In this document: positions 60,277-64,000 of the stretch, piece after piece
Position numbering within the stretch: the stretch's first letter is position 1
Layout of the letters: each line of letters starts with the position of its first letter
Assembly: GCA_003024785.1 (NCBI GenBank)
Contig: PUQB01000054.1
Coordinates: 405,291 to 469,290 of the forward strand
Direction of reading: 5' to 3'
Length of the DNA stretch: 64,000 nucleotides
DNA from: Selaginella tamariscina
Lineage: Eukaryota > Streptophyta > Lycopodiopsida > Selaginellales > Selaginellaceae
Notes under the pieces: model-generated
Database searches by the model: none
Told to the model about the DNA's origin: nothing
Seen by the model: the letters and a program-made list of their open reading frames with translations, nothing else
Made by a program: the position numbers and the translations under genes

Positions 60277-62558
60277 TCATCTATAGACATATTCATATTA
60301 TTATATATATGTACATACATGTATGTGCATTTACATACTTGCGACATGTTTAATGAAGGTACAATGGCTCCGGTGAGCTCCATGAACACTTTGTTCCATA
60401 GTCCGGGTTTCTTTCACTGATGATGCCCGTCAAAATCAGCGCGAGGGCTGCAGATATTATACGGGGCTACTGGGCTCTAGAGACTGCTGTGGGAAGTGGG
60501 AGGCATGCTGGCCGTGTTTCCCATCTGCCCATCGTATGGATCAGCTGGATCCTATTTTGTTAGAGACTGAAAGGTACCTGTGTGTGTGGGTGGGTGGGTG
60601 GGTGTGTGGGTGTGTAACGATGTGTATGACGTTCTAGGATTTACACAAGAGCATAGAGCGGTTGGTCAACTTTATGGTGTCTTGGAGGTCAGACAGGCGA
60701 ACATCTTTTCAGAGAGTGCTCCATCTCAGCCACGCAATGGCAGAGAACAATTACTGGGACGCTAAAATGTCGACTTGACTGCAGCATGGTTACAGGTACA
60801 CACATTTGCACGTCATATGCGTATGTACATAGAGAGAAAGGGAGTATCCATATAATATCGATACTGTGTATATGTGTATGTTCTTTTCATATCTGTTACT
60901 CTTGTATATATTGATAAAATGCTTGCAGGACCTTGAATCGGTTGGATATCGTCAACCGGGCTATTGGCATTGGAGCTGGGGAGAGTTGATCCAAATTTGT
61001 ACAACTCGGAGCATGTCCAGTTTGTTCCTGACGCTTTGCCATCGTTTATCTCGGTATTCACGGAATCTTCTGCACTTGAAAAGGAAATGGGTGACTGGCT
61101 CAAGTGGAGAAGGTGCGTATATATCCTGCGCATTTGCCTATGCATGTATAATGATGTATATGTGTGTGTGTTTTCACCGTCGTATGTTGTTATAATCACG
61201 ATTGGATATATAAAATCAGTTTGTAACATTATGGAGCTACAGGACGTATGTGGGTTAAGTTACATGAATACACATAACACATACATACACATAAGTGTTT
61301 CGTTCTATACTTTATATAGGTACTTCGGCAACATTGTTCTTATTCTCGGTGCTCTCCCAATGCAAATGGGACAGTCTTGGCGTGGCGTATGTTTTACAGT
61401 CGGCTATTCAAGCATTGGAGGTCCACTTCGAGAAAGTAATTCCGATCTTCGGGTTCAGGCTGCCAAACTTCACATATCAGTAAGATGGTTAATTAATATG
61501 TATGCGTGGTTGCATGTATATAGTCATTAACTACGTGATTTATAACTTACTGCGGCTTTCAGGTCGCTTCCTGAGGTTTTTGATAAGCTCCTCATGCAGA
61601 TGGATACCTCTATCTGAGAGATGATGCTGTTTTTAACTACTGGAACTTTGTTACGTCCAATAGGAATAAATTGTGGAGCCTCCAAAAGTATATGATATAT
61701 TTGTGTTCTAATACTAGTGGCTATAATCAGTTGCTTTATACTGTTCATGACTAAATGCATTAACATTCATTTTTACCCTATATGAGAGAGAGAGGTACAA
61801 CCATGTGTATCTTTATACAAGTTCACCTGATTGAAGTTCACATGCTTTCTTCATGCTATAAAACACACACGCGAGAGCACAGCACATAGGCATATATGTA
61901 CACAGAAGTTGCCTTAAGCTCGTATATATATTACTTCAGAAGGTTTGATCTACTCTACTCTTCATTACACAGAGAGAGAGAGAGAGAGGCACATGTATAT
62001 GCTTGTACTTTTAAACACTCTGGCTATATCTACTTGAGTAATATACTATTTAAACGATCTATATCAATTGATTGATTCACTTGCAGTCAAGACTCAAGCC
62101 TGGCAAGTTATCGGCTACAGGAGACAGGGTCAGATGGTACCTTACAAACACCGTAAAGAAGAACAAAAAGCCGCATTCAGAGTCTACCCCACGTTTGCTG
62201 GGAACTACAAGAAGAGCATGGATGACACACGCTTCGTTACTGTCTACGTCAGACGCATTCTACATACCGCATAGATACGTGGGGGACTTCAAGGTGCTGG
62301 TTCAGATTGGTAAGAAGTTTCAATCTTCGTCCGGAGGTTTGCTATACCTCTGTTTCATGGCTATGGAGAAACCATCTGGTTATGACCCGGAGGCATTCAG
62401 ATACGTTGGAGTGGAAGCAGTAAGAAGGATCCAGTGTTGTTCTACAGGAAGAACAGGCACCTCGTGCATCCTTGGAGGGACAAACAATGGATCGGACTTT
62501 ATGAAGAGGATTCGAGCTATGTCTATTCGGTGATCCCTTACTTGTGGAAGTTTTGTGA
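58543..62558 (+). CDS. STELLO-type glycosyltransferase (DUF288), frameshifted
   Basis: Plant STELLO proteins are Golgi type II membrane proteins that support cellulose synthase assembly. Inferred exons: 58543-58919, 59132-59363, about 59608-59833, 59985-60102, 60359-60573, 60638-60795, 60929-61112, 61320-61479, 61563-61687, 62087-62558. Evidence by exon: a membrane segment IVICLFIFLSALVFFMV then EKWVVVAVSGPP; LDGWQVLALGN and VGYLFAIQHGARKIYDADEN; HFGQRSMWPRGFP-type and KHFIQQG; FADVDAVFYYTRR; GTMAPVSSMNTLFHS and AADIIRGYW; LHKSIERLVNFMVSWRSDRR and LTAAWLQ; LESVGYRQPG; YFGNIVLIL; YLRDDAVFNYWNFVTSNRNK; YIPHRYVGDFKVLV to the TGA. Start 58543 (MASISIELKREEEDE) or 58619 (MLPGLSPAKVSSF) are both possible. 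Most exons carry a one-base frameshift, and the exon 3 acceptor lacks AG. Introns hold TG, GA and TA microsatellites. Confidence 0.85.
59850..60270. repeat. Microsatellites in STELLO introns
   Basis: (CT)n-(TA)n-(TG)n-(CG)n at 59850-59930, (GT)n-(GA)n at 60125-60182, and (CT)n-(TA)n-(GT)n at 60211-60270. Confidence 0.85.
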
Positions 62559-63399
62559 TTACAAGGTATGTACAGTATAAACACTGGTGTATAAATTGAT
62601 GTATTTTTAAGTCTATTTCTTTTGTAACTCATGTAATATGTAGCTAATATTTAGTGTAAAAACTGAATGCAAACATATACGTATATCATCCTACACACGC
62701 ATATACCAATACATATTTCACACTGGTGTATATATATAAGTAAAATATATACTCAAATACTAAGGGATTATTTATGAAAATTAAAATATATAAACAAATA
62801 TAATATAATTTTTCTTATATTTATGACTAGTTTGGGTAAGTAAAGATCTATGAAATATATAGAAAGTGGATTAGATAGCAAGATAAAGGATAAGTAATTA
62901 AACTTTTGAAGTTGTTAATTTGTCTAATGCTGTTAAAGAACGTTGTAAAATGCATATTTAATTATGTAAGTAAACTCGATTATGCAGATGGAATTAATGT
63001 GCAAACTTAGCAACTTGTTAACAATAATTAATGTGTAAACAGAGCATTGTGTTATTTCAACTGATTATCAGTAAATGCATGTGCATTATGTTTTTTATAT
63101 GTTGAATTTGTTGTTTAAAGATATTAAAGAGTTATACAGGTAAAGCCATTTATTAAGTCTAGAGGTGATAGAATGCATGTAAATTTAATTCACATTAGTT
63201 CTATAATGATTTGAACCACATTAGTTAACTTAATTACTACTTATTTAGCTCTTGCTATAACTATTTAAACATATCAATGAATGAATGTGATTATGAAATT
63301 ATAATTGTCTAATTTGTACAATAAAAAAAATTAAAAATTAATACTGTCACATTTATGAGATTATAATCACTCAATTAAATTTTTGCTTTTACATATAAC
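61382..63399 (+). repeat. Inverted-repeat arm 2 (matches 23212-25236)
   Basis: Contains the last part of STELLO exon 8, exons 9-10 and the AT-rich 3' flank. It is homologous in reverse orientation to 23212-25236 and stops at the insertion point of element D. Confidence 0.85.
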
Positions 63400-64000
63400 T
63401 GTGAGAACCCCGAGACACAACACAATAAATATACAAAAAAACAGAAAACTCAAATATCCTTTGTATTCAAGGTCAGGGTTTATATATCAAAGGAAAAGGT
63501 AGAATATACCATGGTAATTACTTTATATTATCCCTCCCTCGTAAGAAAAACTTCTTCATTCGTAAAATGTGTAACCAAAGGTGCTTCTTGAGACTCAACA
63601 TCTTGCACATGGTAAACTTGAGGGCCAACTTGACAAAGAATCTTATAAGGACTGCAAGAAACCTGAAGTGAGTCCTTTTTAATGAAGTTCCGGAAATGTA
63701 CAAAAACAAGGTCACCAATAGCAAATTGAGGAGGCCGATGATGAAAATTATAATCCTGTTGTTGTTGAACTTGTGCTCGACCTAAATGTTCTGCTGAGGA
63801 GCATGCAATAAAGGAAGAGCTCGATCTAAGTAAGTTGCCCAATATCGAGCTTCAGTATACTTAGGTTTGTGAGAAGCCAAACCAACTTCTAGAGGCATTC
63901 GAAGGTTTCGCCCATACAATGCTTTGAATGGAGACATGCCAATGGAACTTTGAATGCCAGTGTTGTATGCAATTCTAAGTATCGTAAATATTAATCCCAA
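63400..64000 (-). mobile_element. Ty3/gypsy element D (3' end only)
   Basis: Runs off the window edge. Minus strand: integrase end IAYNTGIQSSIGMSPFKALY, RNLRMPLEVGL, then HHRPPQFAIGDLVFVHFRNF and SCSPYKILCQVGPQVYHVQD, ending VTHFTNEEVFLTREG at about 63530. A purine tract (GAGGGAGGGATAA) is at about 63529-63541, followed by LTR sequence to 63400, where TGTGAGAACCCC (plus) marks the outer end. It has inserted into arm 2 of the inverted repeat. Confidence 0.8.

Overview
The window is nuclear DNA from a land plant, most likely a non-seed plant (bryophyte, lycophyte or fern). The evidence is a microbial-type terpene synthase (a class known from non-seed land plants), a plant STELLO glycosyltransferase, a plastid ELIP, a BURP protein of the polygalacturonase-1-beta type, small GT-AG introns, and Ty3/gypsy and Ty1/copia retrotransposons with initiator-Met-tRNA primer sites. 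I cannot name the species. No bacterial operons, rRNA, tRNA or CRISPR arrays were seen.

Layout. 1-4750: two arrays of a GC-rich palindromic minisatellite (about 43-45 bp period) separated by microsatellite and AT-rich DNA. 4930-7977: a decayed transposase-like gene. 8612-15240: a full Ty3/gypsy element (copy A1, target duplication GTATG) carrying a 1.8-kb solo LTR of another family. 15436-17727 (minus): a BURP gene whose N-terminal part is built from small symmetric exons encoding an F-G-D-F-K...GGNAH repeat. 18301-19379: a remnant of an aromatic-amino-acid decarboxylase. 20491-21864 (minus): a DUF5077-DUF3472 gene with three ACGTGG boxes upstream. 23212-25236: an inverted partial copy of the 3' end of a STELLO gene; the fuller gene is at 58543-62558. 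26215-34166: copia fragments, a truncated LTR and a rearranged Tf2-like gypsy element. 36721-40192 (minus) and 42693-53529 (plus): two further family A copies (A2, A3). Both lack the gag N-terminus and the integrase core, and A3 contains a complete chromovirus-like element (B, 43962-51214). 55021-56176: terpene synthase. 56641-57353 (minus): ELIP. 63400-64000: the edge of another gypsy element (D).

The host genes (BURP, DUF3472, terpene synthase, ELIP, STELLO) are small islands in retrotransposon DNA. They do not form one obvious pathway; a shared stress or cell-wall theme is inference only. Nearly every coding region, host or transposon, is broken by single-base frameshifts, often in homopolymers. 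That pattern fits residual indel errors in a long-read assembly at least as well as real decay, so 'intact' versus 'pseudogene' cannot be settled from this sequence.

The most interesting locus is the BURP gene. BURP proteins include copper-dependent peptide cyclases that act on core peptides in their own N-terminal region, and this one has an exon-modular repeat array of the polygalacturonase-1-beta type, with Phe where Tyr is usual.
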